A stretch of 62,977 nucleotides of DNA from Arthrobacter sp. Its GTDB lineage: Bacteria; Actinomycetota; Actinomycetes; Actinomycetales; Micrococcaceae. The DNA is taken from contig JAHFUZ010000027.1 in NCBI GenBank assembly GCA_023264815.1, forward strand, positions 1-62,977. The letters are read 5' to 3'. How positions within the stretch are numbered: the stretch's first letter is position 1; every line of letters begins with the position of its first letter. Below are positions 43,094-50,990 of the stretch, piece by piece. The notes below the pieces were generated by a model, which ran no database searches, was not told where the DNA came from, and saw only the letters and a program-made list of their open reading frames with translations. Made by a program: the position numbers and the translations under genes.

Positions 43094-44674
43094 TTAGAGC
43101 CGCTCAAGCTTCGAATCGTTCGGGACCTTATAGTACGTGGACACGTTGGTGGATACCTTGTTCTCGGTCTGGACCTTGACCTCGCCGGCCTTCAGGTCGA
43201 TTCCGGCCTCGTTGCTCGCTGTCACCACGCTGTTCACCTGGACAGTGGCCGACCCTGCCTCATAGAGCTTCGCTGCGTCACGGGCGGCGCCGGCATCGTT
43301 CCCCAAAGCCACGTTCCGCAGGTAGCTGTCGATCACGGCCTTGTTCTCCGGGGAATAGTCCACATCGATCTTGACCGTGCCCTGGGTCCCCACGCTGACG
43401 GAGGACTCAACCTTGACTGCTTGGACGTCCGTGCCCGCAGTGGCCCCCTGCGCCATTGTGCCGTCCATGGACACGGACACGGACTCAATGTTGTTGGACT
43501 TGTCCATCTTCACTTCGAGTCCGCCCTTCCCGGATGCTTCGAAGGTGCGGCCCTCCAGGTCCAGTTTGCCCCGGGCTGAGACCTCGCCGCTGGCGGTCGA
43601 GGTTCCGTCCGTGAGGTTGCGCTCATAGGCAAGATCCAACTTGGCCGATCCGGACGCGACGCCGGACTCGCCCTTTGCCTCGAGCGAGAGGGTTCCCTTG
43701 GCCTTGTCCGTCTGGCCCGTGGAGCCGTTGCCATCGGCGGCCTCGTTGATGGTATCCAGGATGTAGCCCGGCGGGTTGCCGGCCACGTCCTTGATGTCGC
43801 CCACGCTGTCCGGCGGAAGGTCGCGGTACATCTGCTCGCGGGCGGCTTTGGCTTCCTCAATGCTGTCAAAGGTGTACTCGCGGGAGACCTGTCCGTTCAG
43901 GGTCACGCCTGCGGCCCCGGTGGTGTCGTTGACGCCGAGGCCCATGTTGCCATAGACCTTCATGGTGGCCGAGCCGTCGGCATTCTCCACCACTTCGGTG
44001 CCCACCTCTGCGCCGCCGTGGACCCAGGCCACCCGCGCCTCGATGGACGCTTTGCCGGTCTCTGAGTAGACGGGAATGTCCGCCCTGGCCAGTTCCTGGA
44101 GGTGCTCTTTCGCCTGTTCCTGCGCGGACTCGGGGATGCCGCCGTCCATGCGCATGAGGTCCTCGGCGAACGGGCCGCCCTCGCCTTCACCTTCGATCAG
44201 GTACTGCCGGTCCTCCCGGGACAGGCTTGCCCACCATTTGGCCTGCTCTTCAGGGCTGGCCTTGAGCATGTCGTCCAGGCCCTGTTCCAGCTCCTCGCGA
44301 TGTGCCTGCGCCTCTGCGGCCTTCTGCGCCTGCTGCTCAAGCCAGGCCTGTGCGCGGCTGCCCAGGTCCTTGAGCTTGTCAACGAAGCTTCCGCCGCTAG
44401 CGTTTCTGCCGGTCTGGGACGCCTTTTCCTGCTCGTTTGCGTGCTGGAGGAGGAGCTTTGAATTGTGGCGGAGGCTGGACGCCACCCGCTCCAGGGTGGG
44501 CCGGTGGGTTCCTGTCCAGTCCTGCCGGAACCGCTCGCCGTCCATGCCTTTCCAGGGAGCTGACTGGATCTGGCCCTGCAGGGAGCTGGCACGGCTGCTG
44601 AGGAGTGTGGCCGCCTTGTCAACGGCCTTCGCCAGCTCGCGCAGCTGGCTGACGTCCGCGCCGTAAAAAGTCAT
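43094..44674 (-). CDS. WXG100-domain protein with long beta-rich C-terminal region
   Basis: A 526-residue protein. Residues 1-95 form a WXG100 helical hairpin with WKG at 41-43. Residues 105-140 are a Gln/Ala-rich coiled coil. The linker SPEEQAKWWASLSREDRQYL and MDGGIPESAQEQA resemble the segment seen between WXG100 and effector domains in other actinobacterial proteins. Residues 215-526 are beta-rich, with repeated TLSLEAKGES, GEVSARGKLDLEG and VKVESSVSVGTQG, without a recognised catalytic motif. No signal peptide, fitting type VII export. No ESX genes in the window. Confidence 0.75.
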   Translation of the reverse strand: MTFYGADVSQLRELAKAVDKAATLLSSRASSLQGQIQSAPWKGMDGERFRQDWTGTHRPTLERVASSLRHNSKLLLQHANEQEKASQTGRNASGGSFVDKLKDLGSRAQAWLEQQAQKAAEAQAHREELEQGLDDMLKASPEEQAKWWASLSREDRQYLIEGEGEGGPFAEDLMRMDGGIPESAQEQAKEHLQELARADIPVYSETGKASIEARVAWVHGGAEVGTEVVENADGSATMKVYGNMGLGVNDTTGAAGVTLNGQVSREYTFDSIEEAKAAREQMYRDLPPDSVGDIKDVAGNPPGYILDTINEAADGNGSTGQTDKAKGTLSLEAKGESGVASGSAKLDLAYERNLTDGTSTASGEVSARGKLDLEGRTFEASGKGGLEVKMDKSNNIESVSVSMDGTMAQGATAGTDVQAVKVESSVSVGTQGTVKIDVDYSPENKAVIDSYLRNVALGNDAGAARDAAKLYEAGSATVQVNSVVTASNEAGIDLKAGEVKVQTENKVSTNVSTYYKVPNDSKLERL

Positions 44675-44741
44675 GGTTTCTCCCCCGGAGAGTGCTCAGT
44701 GTGGGTTTCCCGCTGAACATATGGTTGCACGGCACACCCTG

Positions 44742-44773
44742 CCCGGCGATGGGGAACACTCCCCATCGCCGGG
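44742..44773. other. Perfect 14-bp hairpin in the leader of the WXG100 gene
   Basis: CCCGGCGATGGGGA (44742-44755), loop ACAC, and its exact complement (44760-44773). It lies 68 bases before the WXG100 start and about 125 bases before the divergent DUF1206 start. It could be an operator, a leader hairpin or an insulator. Confidence 0.6.
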
Positions 44774-44897
44774 GGGGACAACAGGATCGCCGGGCTGGAA
44801 CGCGGGACTGTCCGGGGCACGGTTTGCGTGGCACGATGGGGTCAGTGCGGGGGGCACACCATCTGCGCCGCCCCGGCGCCGGCCCGAAGGAACCGCC

Positions 44898-45728
44898 ATG
44901 AAGAGAGAACTCAGGCAAGCCGCTGACGTTGCGGAGAATGCCACCAATTCACGCACCCTGGAACTGCTGGCCCGGGCGGGTTTCGCGGCAAGTGGCCTCT
45001 TGCACCTCCTGGTGGGGGCCATCGCCATCCGCCTCGCCATGGGCGGTTCCGGGAACGCAGACTTCAGCGGCGCGGTGGCCGAACTGGCCAGCCAGCCCGC
45101 CGGGCCGCTCCTCCTCTGGGCAAGCTTCGCCGCCTGCGCCGCACTGGCGCTGTGGCAGGCCAGCGACGCCATCTTCGACTACAACGGGCTGCCGGCCAAG
45201 GAAAAAGCTGGCAAGAAGGCCAAAGCTGCGGCCCAGGCCCTGGTGTTTGCCGGGCTCGCACTGACCCTGGCCAGCTTCGCCACCGGTACAGGCTCCGGTG
45301 GAGACAACCAGCAGTCAGCGAGTGACTTCACCGCCACGGTCATCAAGGCTCCGGGCGGGGTGGCGCTGCTGGTTCTGGTGGGGACGGGCATCGCGGTGAC
45401 CGGGGTGATCTACGCCATCCGCGGCTTCAGGAAGTCCTTCGAGAAATACCTGACCATGCCGGCCTCCCCCACCGCCCGGACGGCCGTCACTGTCCTGGGC
45501 GTGGTGGGCTACGTGGCCAAGGGTGCCGTCCTTCTGCTGACCGGGCTGCTGATTGCCGTTGCCACGCTCCGGGCCCATCCGGACGAATCCACTGGCCTCG
45601 ACGGCGGCCTCAAAGCCCTCCGCGAGCAGCCGTTCGGCATGTACCTTCTGGCCGCGGTGGGTGCCGGCCTGATCTGCTATGGCGTGTACATGGTGGTCCG
45701 TGCCCGGCTGGCCAAGATGAACCAGTAG
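44898..45728 (+). CDS. DUF1206 membrane protein
   Basis: A 276-residue protein with six hydrophobic segments arranged as three repeated two-helix units. The DUF1206 signatures are LLARAGFAASGLLHLLVGAIAI, GVIYAIRGFRKSFEKYL and VVGYVAKGAVLLLTGLLI. Function is unknown. The ATG at 44898 follows GAAGGA. It ends five bases before the stop of the anti-sigma gene that faces it. Confidence 0.9.
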   Translation: MKRELRQAADVAENATNSRTLELLARAGFAASGLLHLLVGAIAIRLAMGGSGNADFSGAVAELASQPAGPLLLWASFAACAALALWQASDAIFDYNGLPAKEKAGKKAKAAAQALVFAGLALTLASFATGTGSGGDNQQSASDFTATVIKAPGGVALLVLVGTGIAVTGVIYAIRGFRKSFEKYLTMPASPTARTAVTVLGVVGYVAKGAVLLLTGLLIAVATLRAHPDESTGLDGGLKALREQPFGMYLLAAVGAGLICYGVYMVVRARLAKMNQ

Positions 45729-45733
45729 CAACG

Positions 45734-46399
45734 CTAGGGAACGGTGATCACGGCGACCGTGTTCTGGGTATCGTCCCGCAGTTCCACGCTCGCGATGCTG
45801 GCCAGCTGCACCGGAGTGGCCCCGGTGACCCTGATCCGGCCGCTGTCCGTGGCCGTCCAGGCGCAGGCGCGGTCCTCCCCGCCGGCGCGGTCCCGCACCC
45901 ACAGCGAGTACGTCCCGGTGAGCGGCATGCTGCTGCCGTTGACCGCCAGTTCCGTGCCCCAGTTCTTCCGGGCGAGGTCCACGCTGAAGCGCAGTCCGCT
46001 GTCCGCCTGGACCGAGTAGCGGGCGTCGGGCTGCGGCGGCCGGTTCAGCAGCGGTGCCGCGGCCACGCCCAGCGCGAGGCACGCGGCGGCGACGGCGCCC
46101 ACCAGCGCCACCCACCGCCGTCGTAAGGTACGACGGCGGGCGGCCAGTTCAGCGAGCACGGTGCGGGGCACAGAGGTGGCTGGGTCAGGGGTTGCGGCCG
46201 GGCGGGAGTTGACCGTCAGCGCCACCGCATCCGGCACGGGGACGGCGTCCAGCAGGGCCGGAAGGCTGTCCAGCTCGGCGAGGTCCGCACGGCAGCCGGC
46301 GCAGTCCTGCAGGTGGGCTTCGAAGCGCCGCGAATCCGCGGGGTCGAGCCCGCCGAGGACATAGGCGCCCAGCAGCTGGTGCAGTTCGTCGGCGTTCAC
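45734..46399 (-). CDS. Anti-sigma factor, RskA type with zinc-finger N-terminus
   Basis: A 221-residue membrane protein. The zinc-binding anti-sigma motif is visible as H-x3-C-x2-C (HLQDCAGC, residues 29-36). A membrane helix spans about 95-115 (WVALVGAVAAACLALGVAAAPLL), followed by an RskA-type extracytoplasmic domain with TGTYSLWVRD. It should bind the ECF sigma encoded just upstream and release it on an envelope signal. ATGA overlap with the sigma gene. Confidence 0.9.
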   Translation of the reverse strand: MNADELHQLLGAYVLGGLDPADSRRFEAHLQDCAGCRADLAELDSLPALLDAVPVPDAVALTVNSRPAATPDPATSVPRTVLAELAARRRTLRRRWVALVGAVAAACLALGVAAAPLLNRPPQPDARYSVQADSGLRFSVDLARKNWGTELAVNGSSMPLTGTYSLWVRDRAGGEDRACAWTATDSGRIRVTGATPVQLASIASVELRDDTQNTVAVITVP

Positions 46400-46896
46400 C
46401 GTTCCACCCCCATTTCGTCCAGGATGGTCCGGAGCGCCCGGACCGCGTAGTAGGCGCGGGATTTCACGGTTCCGCTGGGGATGTTCAGCTGCACGGCGGC
46501 CTCGTTGACGGTGAAGCGGCGGTAGTGGAGGGCCACCAGGACGTCGCGGTGTTCACTGCTGAGCCGGAGCAGCGCTTCCTCCATCAGTACCCGGTTGAGA
46601 AGTTCGTCCACCCGTTCCACCGCTTCGGCCGGGTCCGCGAGTTCGCGTGCCATTGCCTCGGCCGGCCTCCGCTGCGCCTTGCGGTAGTTGTCGATCATGA
46701 TGTTCCGCGCCGTCCGGAAGAGGTAGCTGCGCAGGCTGCCGGTAATGTCCGGGGCCTGCTGCCAGACGCGAAGGACCGTCTCCTGCACCACGTCCTCGGC
46801 GAGCTGCGGATCACGGGAGGCACTGAGCACGAACCGGCGCAGCGCGGGGCCGTGTTCGCGGTAGATCGCTGCCACCACGTCCTCGTCCAGCGGCAT
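46396..46896 (-). CDS. ECF RNA polymerase sigma factor (SigK/SigL-like)
   Basis: A 166-residue group IV sigma factor with region 2 (LAEDVVQETVLRVWQQ and YLFRTARNIMIDNYRK) and region 4 (LSSEHRDVLVALHYRRFTVNEAAVQLNIPSGTVKSR). The ATG at 46896 follows GGAGG; the frame is open to 47010 but that part contains the promoter. Its own promoter (46926-46955) and that of the divergent lipoprotein (47003-47031) share TGAACC-N16-CGTCGTA, implying autoregulation. Confidence 0.92.
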   Translation of the reverse strand: MPLDEDVVAAIYREHGPALRRFVLSASRDPQLAEDVVQETVLRVWQQAPDITGSLRSYLFRTARNIMIDNYRKAQRRPAEAMARELADPAEAVERVDELLNRVLMEEALLRLSSEHRDVLVALHYRRFTVNEAAVQLNIPSGTVKSRAYYAVRALRTILDEMGVER

Positions 46897-46925
46897 GCCC
46901 GCCTCCTGTCTGCTGGTTCCGGCTG

Positions 46926-46955
46926 ATACGACGTCCCCTGCGCGGAAACGGTTCA
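46926..46955 (-). promoter_or_regulatory. ECF-type promoter of the sigma gene
   Basis: Minus strand: TGAACC (46955-46950), 16 bases, CGTCGTAT (46933-46926). The -10 is about 30 bases before the sigma ATG. The same hexamers and spacing occur at 47003-47031 on the other strand. TGAACC with CGT resembles the SigL/SigM-type ECF promoters of mycobacteria. Confidence 0.75.
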
Positions 46956-47002
46956 CGCGCCCAGCCTGCACAACCGTGTCCGAAAACAGGGGGACCGCCC
47001 CT

Positions 47003-47031
47003 TGAACCATTCTTCACCCAGGCGCGTCGTA
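47003..47031 (+). promoter_or_regulatory. ECF-type promoter of the secreted-repeat lipoprotein gene
   Basis: Plus strand: TGAACC (47003-47008), 16 bases, CGTCGTA (47025-47031), about 50 bases before the lipoprotein ATG. Matches the promoter of the divergent sigma gene in both boxes and in spacing. Confidence 0.75.
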
Positions 47032-47082
47032 CGGGTTAGCGTCCGGCAATCCGACGCCGGGCCCCAGCCGAGGAGCAACCCC

Positions 47083-47610
47083 ATGAAAAAGCATTTGGGT
47101 ACAAGTCTCGCCGCGATGGCCCTCATGGCCGCACTGGCGGGCTGCGCAGGCAGCCCCGGAACCACCACTACTTCGGCCGCGCCGTCGGCCACCGCACCTG
47201 CAGCCACCTCCCCAGCCCCGGGCGGTACCACTGCAACTGCCGCGGTCGACCTCAAAACAGCGCCCTCCAGCGCCGGCAACATCGTGGTGGATGCCAAGGG
47301 CATGAGCCTCTACTTCTTCACCAAGGACGTGAAGGATTCCGGCACCAGCGCATGCACGGACAAATGCCTGATCGCCTGGCCGCCGGCTCTCAGCACCGCC
47401 GCGGTGCCGTCCGCAGAAGGCGTCACGGGTACCCTGGGCACCATCACGACGCCGGCCGGGGCAAAGCAGCTGACGCTGAACGGATTGCCGCTGTATTACT
47501 ACGAGAAGGACAAGAAACCGGGGGATGTGACAGGCCAGGGCGTGGGTGGCGTCTGGTACTTGGCGAGCCCGTCCGGAGACATGATCCGGATGGCGGCGTC
47601 AGGCTACTGA
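47083..47610 (+). CDS. Secreted-repeat lipoprotein (COG4315 type), target of the ECF sigma
   Basis: A 175-residue lipoprotein: lipobox ALAGC near residue 21, a Thr/Ala/Pro tether (25-60), then two copies of the Secreted_repeat motif around GMSLYFFTKD and GLPLYYYEKDKKPGDVTGQ, with CTDKCLIAWPP in the first. The family is exported and of unknown function; proposed ties to redox or haem are not shown here. The ATG at 47083 follows GAGGAG. A shared ECF promoter pattern places it in the sigma regulon. Confidence 0.85.
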   Translation: MKKHLGTSLAAMALMAALAGCAGSPGTTTTSAAPSATAPAATSPAPGGTTATAAVDLKTAPSSAGNIVVDAKGMSLYFFTKDVKDSGTSACTDKCLIAWPPALSTAAVPSAEGVTGTLGTITTPAGAKQLTLNGLPLYYYEKDKKPGDVTGQGVGGVWYLASPSGDMIRMAASGY

Positions 47611-47654
47611 CAACGGGGTCCGTCGCCTGTCCGCAGGTTCCCAGGGGACGGTTC

Positions 47655-48404
47655 CTACGGATGGACGCCGGGCAGCGGGACCGGAGGGTTGGACGGCAAG
47701 GGCAGGGCCGGGGGCTGTCCCTCGCCACGCAGTCCGTCCGACAGGCCCGGCACACCGGTGGGAAGGTCCGCCGGGAGAGTCAGGTCCGGGAGCGGCCCGG
47801 CCGGGGCCGGGCCTGACTGGCCCGGAGCGTCCTCCGTGCCGTTCCCTGAACCGGATTCCGGAGGGGTCTGGCCCGGCGCAGTGCTGCTGGGCGCTGCGGG
47901 CACGGTGGCCGGGCCCACGGGCTGGGCCGGCTGCGGTGCGGGCGTCTGTGCCGGGGCGGGAGCGGACCCTCCGCCGGCGGTTGCCACGAAGGAACTGACG
48001 GCCTGACTGACCTGGCCGAGGGAATCCCTGATGCCCTGGTCGGAGGCCACGGCGACTGCGCCGCCGGCGGCCAGCGAGACGGCAACCGAAAGTGTGGTGA
48101 GGGTAATTCGGCGCTTGGCACGCCGGCGGGCGGCAAGCTCGTCGGTTGCCTGTTCAGGGGTGCCGGACACAGTAGGAGAAGAAACAGCAGCCAGGTGGCG
48201 GGTCGGCGCCGGGACGGCGGCAAGACGGCGGGTGGCGGCCGGCACCATCAACGCGGCCACGGCGGCGGACGGTTCGGGCTGCACGTCGGCCAGGCCGCGG
48301 AGGTCCTGGAGGGCCGCGCGGAGGACGGCGTCGTCGTCGAGCCCTGACTCATGCAACAGCCCGTCAACGGTCCCGTTACTGCGGGAGCCTGCGATGTCAC
48401 TCAT
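47655..48404 (-). CDS. Single-pass membrane protein paired with a sigma factor
   Basis: A 249-residue protein: cytoplasmic N-terminus (1-100) with SGLDDDAVLRAALQDLRGLA, a basic stretch RRRAKRR, one helix (about 103-123, ITLTTLSVAVSLAAGGAVAVA) and a Pro-rich outer tail. The start overlaps the end of the sigma gene by eight bases. Topology and position suggest an anti-sigma factor, but the zinc motif H-x3-C-x2-C is absent, so it would be a non-zinc type. I do not recognise a named family. Confidence 0.6.
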   Translation of the reverse strand: MSDIAGSRSNGTVDGLLHESGLDDDAVLRAALQDLRGLADVQPEPSAAVAALMVPAATRRLAAVPAPTRHLAAVSSPTVSGTPEQATDELAARRRAKRRITLTTLSVAVSLAAGGAVAVASDQGIRDSLGQVSQAVSSFVATAGGGSAPAPAQTPAPQPAQPVGPATVPAAPSSTAPGQTPPESGSGNGTEDAPGQSGPAPAGPLPDLTLPADLPTGVPGLSDGLRGEGQPPALPLPSNPPVPLPGVHP

Positions 48405-48960
48405 GATTTGCCTGGTTTCTTCTAAGGGTCTGGTCCTTGAGGTTTTGCAGCGCCCGGCGCTGGAGCTGCTTGATGGCGCCCTGGGACTTGCCCATGATGC
48501 CGGCCACCTGTTCGATGGAGAGGTCTGCCACCACCCTCAGCGCAAGGACTTCACGGTGATCGTCAGCCAGGCCCTCCAGCATGGCCGCGGCACCACCGGC
48601 AGCGCCCAAAGCGTGGTCCTCCGCGGACACCGTGCTGCGGCTGTCCTGGAGGGGATCGTATTCGGTGAAGCCTGGCCTGCGCTCCACGCGCCGGTAATGG
48701 TCCACCATCCTGGCATGGGCGATGGAGAACACCAGGGACTTGGCACCCTGCAACCCGCCTGTCAGCTCGCCGATCCTGGGAAAAAACGCCAGGAAGACAT
48801 CCTGCGTGACGGCCTCGGGATCGTCCACGCCGCGCGCTTTGAGGTAGCCCAGGACCGCGCCGGAGAAGGTTCTGTAGACAACGCCGAAGAGCACGGCCGG
48901 ATCAGTGCCGGCTGTGTCTTCAAATATCTCGATGTCTTCTTCAGCCAGAGTGTCTAGCAC
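48397..48960 (-). CDS. RNA polymerase sigma factor, sigma-70 family (ECF-like)
   Basis: A 187-residue sigma factor with region 2 (VTQDVFLAFFPRIGELTGG, then SLVFSIAHARMVDHYRR) and region 4 (LADDHREVLALRVVADLSIEQVAGIMGKSQGAIKQLQRRAL). The KSQGAIKQLQ recognition helix is the form seen in several actinobacterial ECF and SigD-like factors. The GTG at 48960 follows GGAGGAG at good spacing; the ATG at 48975 would put that site inside the gene. It lies between a secreted protein gene and the membrane partner. Confidence 0.85.
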   Translation of the reverse strand: MLDTLAEEDIEIFEDTAGTDPAVLFGVVYRTFSGAVLGYLKARGVDDPEAVTQDVFLAFFPRIGELTGGLQGAKSLVFSIAHARMVDHYRRVERRPGFTEYDPLQDSRSTVSAEDHALGAAGGAAAMLEGLADDHREVLALRVVADLSIEQVAGIMGKSQGAIKQLQRRALQNLKDQTLRRNQANHE

Positions 48961-49006
48961 CAGTGGCTCCTCCATCCCGGGCGGTGGACTGCTGCTTCCC
49001 GGCGTC

Positions 49007-49055
49007 CTGGACTGCGGGAAGCCTTGCCCTCTTGGGGCGTATTCCCGCAGTCCAG
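49007..49055 (-). other. Perfect 14-bp stem-loop before the second sigma gene
   Basis: CTGGACTGCGGGAA (49007-49020) and its exact complement (49042-49055) enclose a 21-base loop that itself can form GCCC/GGGC. It fills most of the 111 bases between the secreted-protein stop and the sigma start. There is no T-run; partial termination or mRNA processing is possible. Confidence 0.6.
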
Positions 49056-49071
49056 ACTAACCGAGCGGGTC

Positions 49072-49731
49072 CTAGCGGCCAGAAACGGCGGGAACGTCCA
49101 CCACGTCACCCGGGACAGCCGGCACTGCCGGAGCGGCGGGAACTACGGATTCGCCGTCGGCGCCGGGGACGGCCGGAACAGCAGGAACGGCAGGCAGTTC
49201 GGGGCGCTCGGCCTTGACGGCGGCGGAGCCCTCAGCGGCAGCAGCGGCGTCGGCGGCAACGTCGCCCTTGGCAACAACATCTGCGCAGAACGGCTCGAGG
49301 TTGGCCTCGCCCTTGGCAGAGATGACCAGCGAGGAGAAGCCCTCGGAGGACTGGCTCAGTCCGCCGTTGGTGAAGGCGGTGCAGAGGCCGAAGGCTGCGG
49401 CGCCGGCGGCGTCTACAGCAGTGCCGGCTGCGGCGGAAACGTTGGCCCCGGCTGCGGCGTTGTCCTCAGAAACGCTGGCTTCAGCGGACGCATCGGCGGA
49501 TGCGTCGGCCGATGCGTCCGCAGCGGCCTCTGCGGAACCGGCGGCGTCAGCAGCTGCATCGCCGGCCAGCTTCGGGGCCGGAGCGCCGAGCAGTTCGTGG
49601 GCGGTCTGCTGGGCATCGGTGGGGAGGACACCGGAAACAGCTGCGACGCCGGTTCCGCCGACGGCCAGGGTGCCTGCGGCGAGGACTCCGGCTGCGACTT
49701 TGCTGGTGGCGAGAACAGTGAAGAACGACAT
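49072..49731 (-). CDS. Ala/Pro-rich secreted protein upstream of the sigma gene
   Basis: A 219-residue protein. A hydrophobic N-terminus (SKVAAGVLAAGTLAVGGTGVAAVSG) acts as signal or anchor. The rest is low-complexity: DASADASADASAEAS repeats around 75-90, a short ordered piece with two Cys (FGLCTAFTNGG and PFCADVV), then PAVPAVPAVPG repeats. The two Cys may form a disulfide. The ATG at 49731 follows GGAG. A candidate ECF promoter lies upstream (49794-49821). No named family. Confidence 0.65.
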   Translation of the reverse strand: MSFFTVLATSKVAAGVLAAGTLAVGGTGVAAVSGVLPTDAQQTAHELLGAPAPKLAGDAAADAAGSAEAAADASADASADASAEASVSEDNAAAGANVSAAAGTAVDAAGAAAFGLCTAFTNGGLSQSSEGFSSLVISAKGEANLEPFCADVVAKGDVAADAAAAAEGSAAVKAERPELPAVPAVPAVPGADGESVVPAAPAVPAVPGDVVDVPAVSGR

Positions 49732-49793
49732 GTGAAACTCCAAAACCTAGAGAACAATTCAGATCCGGTTCCGTGGGGAACCCATCACCCCCT

Positions 49794-49821
49794 ACATCGC
49801 TGGCCGCCCCGGGAAAGTTAC
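49794..49821 (-). promoter_or_regulatory. Candidate ECF promoter of the Ala/Pro-rich secreted gene
   Basis: Minus strand: GTAACT (49821-49816), 16 bases, CGATGT (49799-49794), about 60 bases before the start codon. GTAAC -35 elements occur in some SigD-like ECF promoters. The assignment to the adjacent sigma factor is an inference from position only. Confidence 0.4.
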
Positions 49822-49860
49822 GGCCGCTCGAGAATTTCTTTTTCGTGCACCGTCCGACGC

Positions 49861-49894
49861 CGCGGGGCCGCCGGAAAATTCCGGCGGCCCCGCG
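49861..49894. terminator. Terminator downstream of the DMP19-like gene
   Basis: Perfect 14-bp arms CGCGGGGCCGCCGG (49861-49874) and complement (49881-49894) around AAAATT. It lies between the DMP19-like stop codon and the secreted-protein promoter on the same strand, so it separates the two units. Confidence 0.75.
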
Positions 49895-49947
49895 TTCTTC
49901 CGGCGAACCGGGCGAACCCTGTCCGGGCCCTCGTGATGCCGGGCGCG

Positions 49948-50799
49948 CTACACGTCTGCCATCTCGTCGTCGTCCACTTCCTCGAACTCCACTGCGGCCA
50001 CGATCTCCTGGGTCTCCGGGTTGATCATGAAGGCCTCGTCTTCTTCCTCCACCATGAGGAAGTCGCCGTGGTCCGTGCCGAAGTGCCAGGCCAGCGTCTT
50101 CTCGCCGTTGTGCACGTAGTTGGGGTCACCCATGGTGATTTTCTGGAGTTCGTAGCCGGCAACATCGCACAGTTCGCGGATGATGATCTCGAAATCCGGG
50201 GCGTTGTCCAGCGCTTCCTCATCGGCGCGCGCCTGGCGTTCCTCAAGGTCCGGGAGGAGGGCAACCTGGCGTTCGATGTAGGCGCTGAGTTCCTCGTCGT
50301 CCAGCACCAGGAGGCTTTCCTGGCCGAGGAGCCAGGAGGCGTTCAGTGCCGTGATGTTCTCGGTCTCGAACAGTTCCTCAAACTCGCCATCGAGTTCCTC
50401 CAGGGCGCGAACGGCGTCGTTGGACTCTTCCTCGGTGTCCAGGTCGCCGTCGAGGTAACGCTCCTCGTCCTCTTCGGACAGGGCATCGAAGGCTTCGGCG
50501 GTCCGGTTGAAGAGCTCCAGGTGCGCCGTCGCGCCCATGCTCTCCAGGCCCTCGCGGATCAGCGGATCCACTTCGTCGCGGTCAGCGGTGAACACGTACT
50601 GGGCGAAGCCGCCCTCCAGGGACTGCGTGACGTAGAAATCCACGTAGTAGGAGCGGAGCGCCACCGGGGCGATCTCGCCGGCGTCGAGCAGGCTCCCGTA
50701 CATGGCGTTCACCACGTGAACGTTGGCATCGACAACTTCCTCGCTGCCAGCTTCGATGCTGGCCTTGGTCAGGACGACGGGGTACTGGCTCGTGGTCAT
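49948..50799 (-). CDS. DMP19/DUF4375-like acidic protein
   Basis: A 283-residue, strongly acidic protein. The segment VVNAMYGSLLDAGEIAPVALRSYYVDFYVTQSLEGGFAQYVF (core YVTQSLEGGFAQYVF) matches the DMP19/DUF4375 pattern, whose founder mimics DNA and binds a repressor. The C-terminal half (about 190-283) is a separate domain with NYVHNGEKTLAWHFGTDHGDF. The ATG at 50799 follows AAGGA. It is divergent from the SNF2 helicase gene across 191 bases. Confidence 0.7.
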   Translation of the reverse strand: MTTSQYPVVLTKASIEAGSEEVVDANVHVVNAMYGSLLDAGEIAPVALRSYYVDFYVTQSLEGGFAQYVFTADRDEVDPLIREGLESMGATAHLELFNRTAEAFDALSEEDEERYLDGDLDTEEESNDAVRALEELDGEFEELFETENITALNASWLLGQESLLVLDDEELSAYIERQVALLPDLEERQARADEEALDNAPDFEIIIRELCDVAGYELQKITMGDPNYVHNGEKTLAWHFGTDHGDFLMVEEEDEAFMINPETQEIVAAVEFEEVDDDEMADV

Positions 50800-50990
50800 G
50801 GAATTCCTTAGGGCTGTTAGCTTCGGTGATGCTCAGGACACTTTCACGCTACGTGGGCCGGGACGGCGGTTGGTTGAGGCGGAAGTGAACGTCAGGCGAA
50901 GTTTCAGGCCCCCGCCGGGCGAACTAAGATGAATCAGATAACCACCGACCGGACACGGGTCCCCCGTGGCCACTGAAAGTAGCGCGCACC

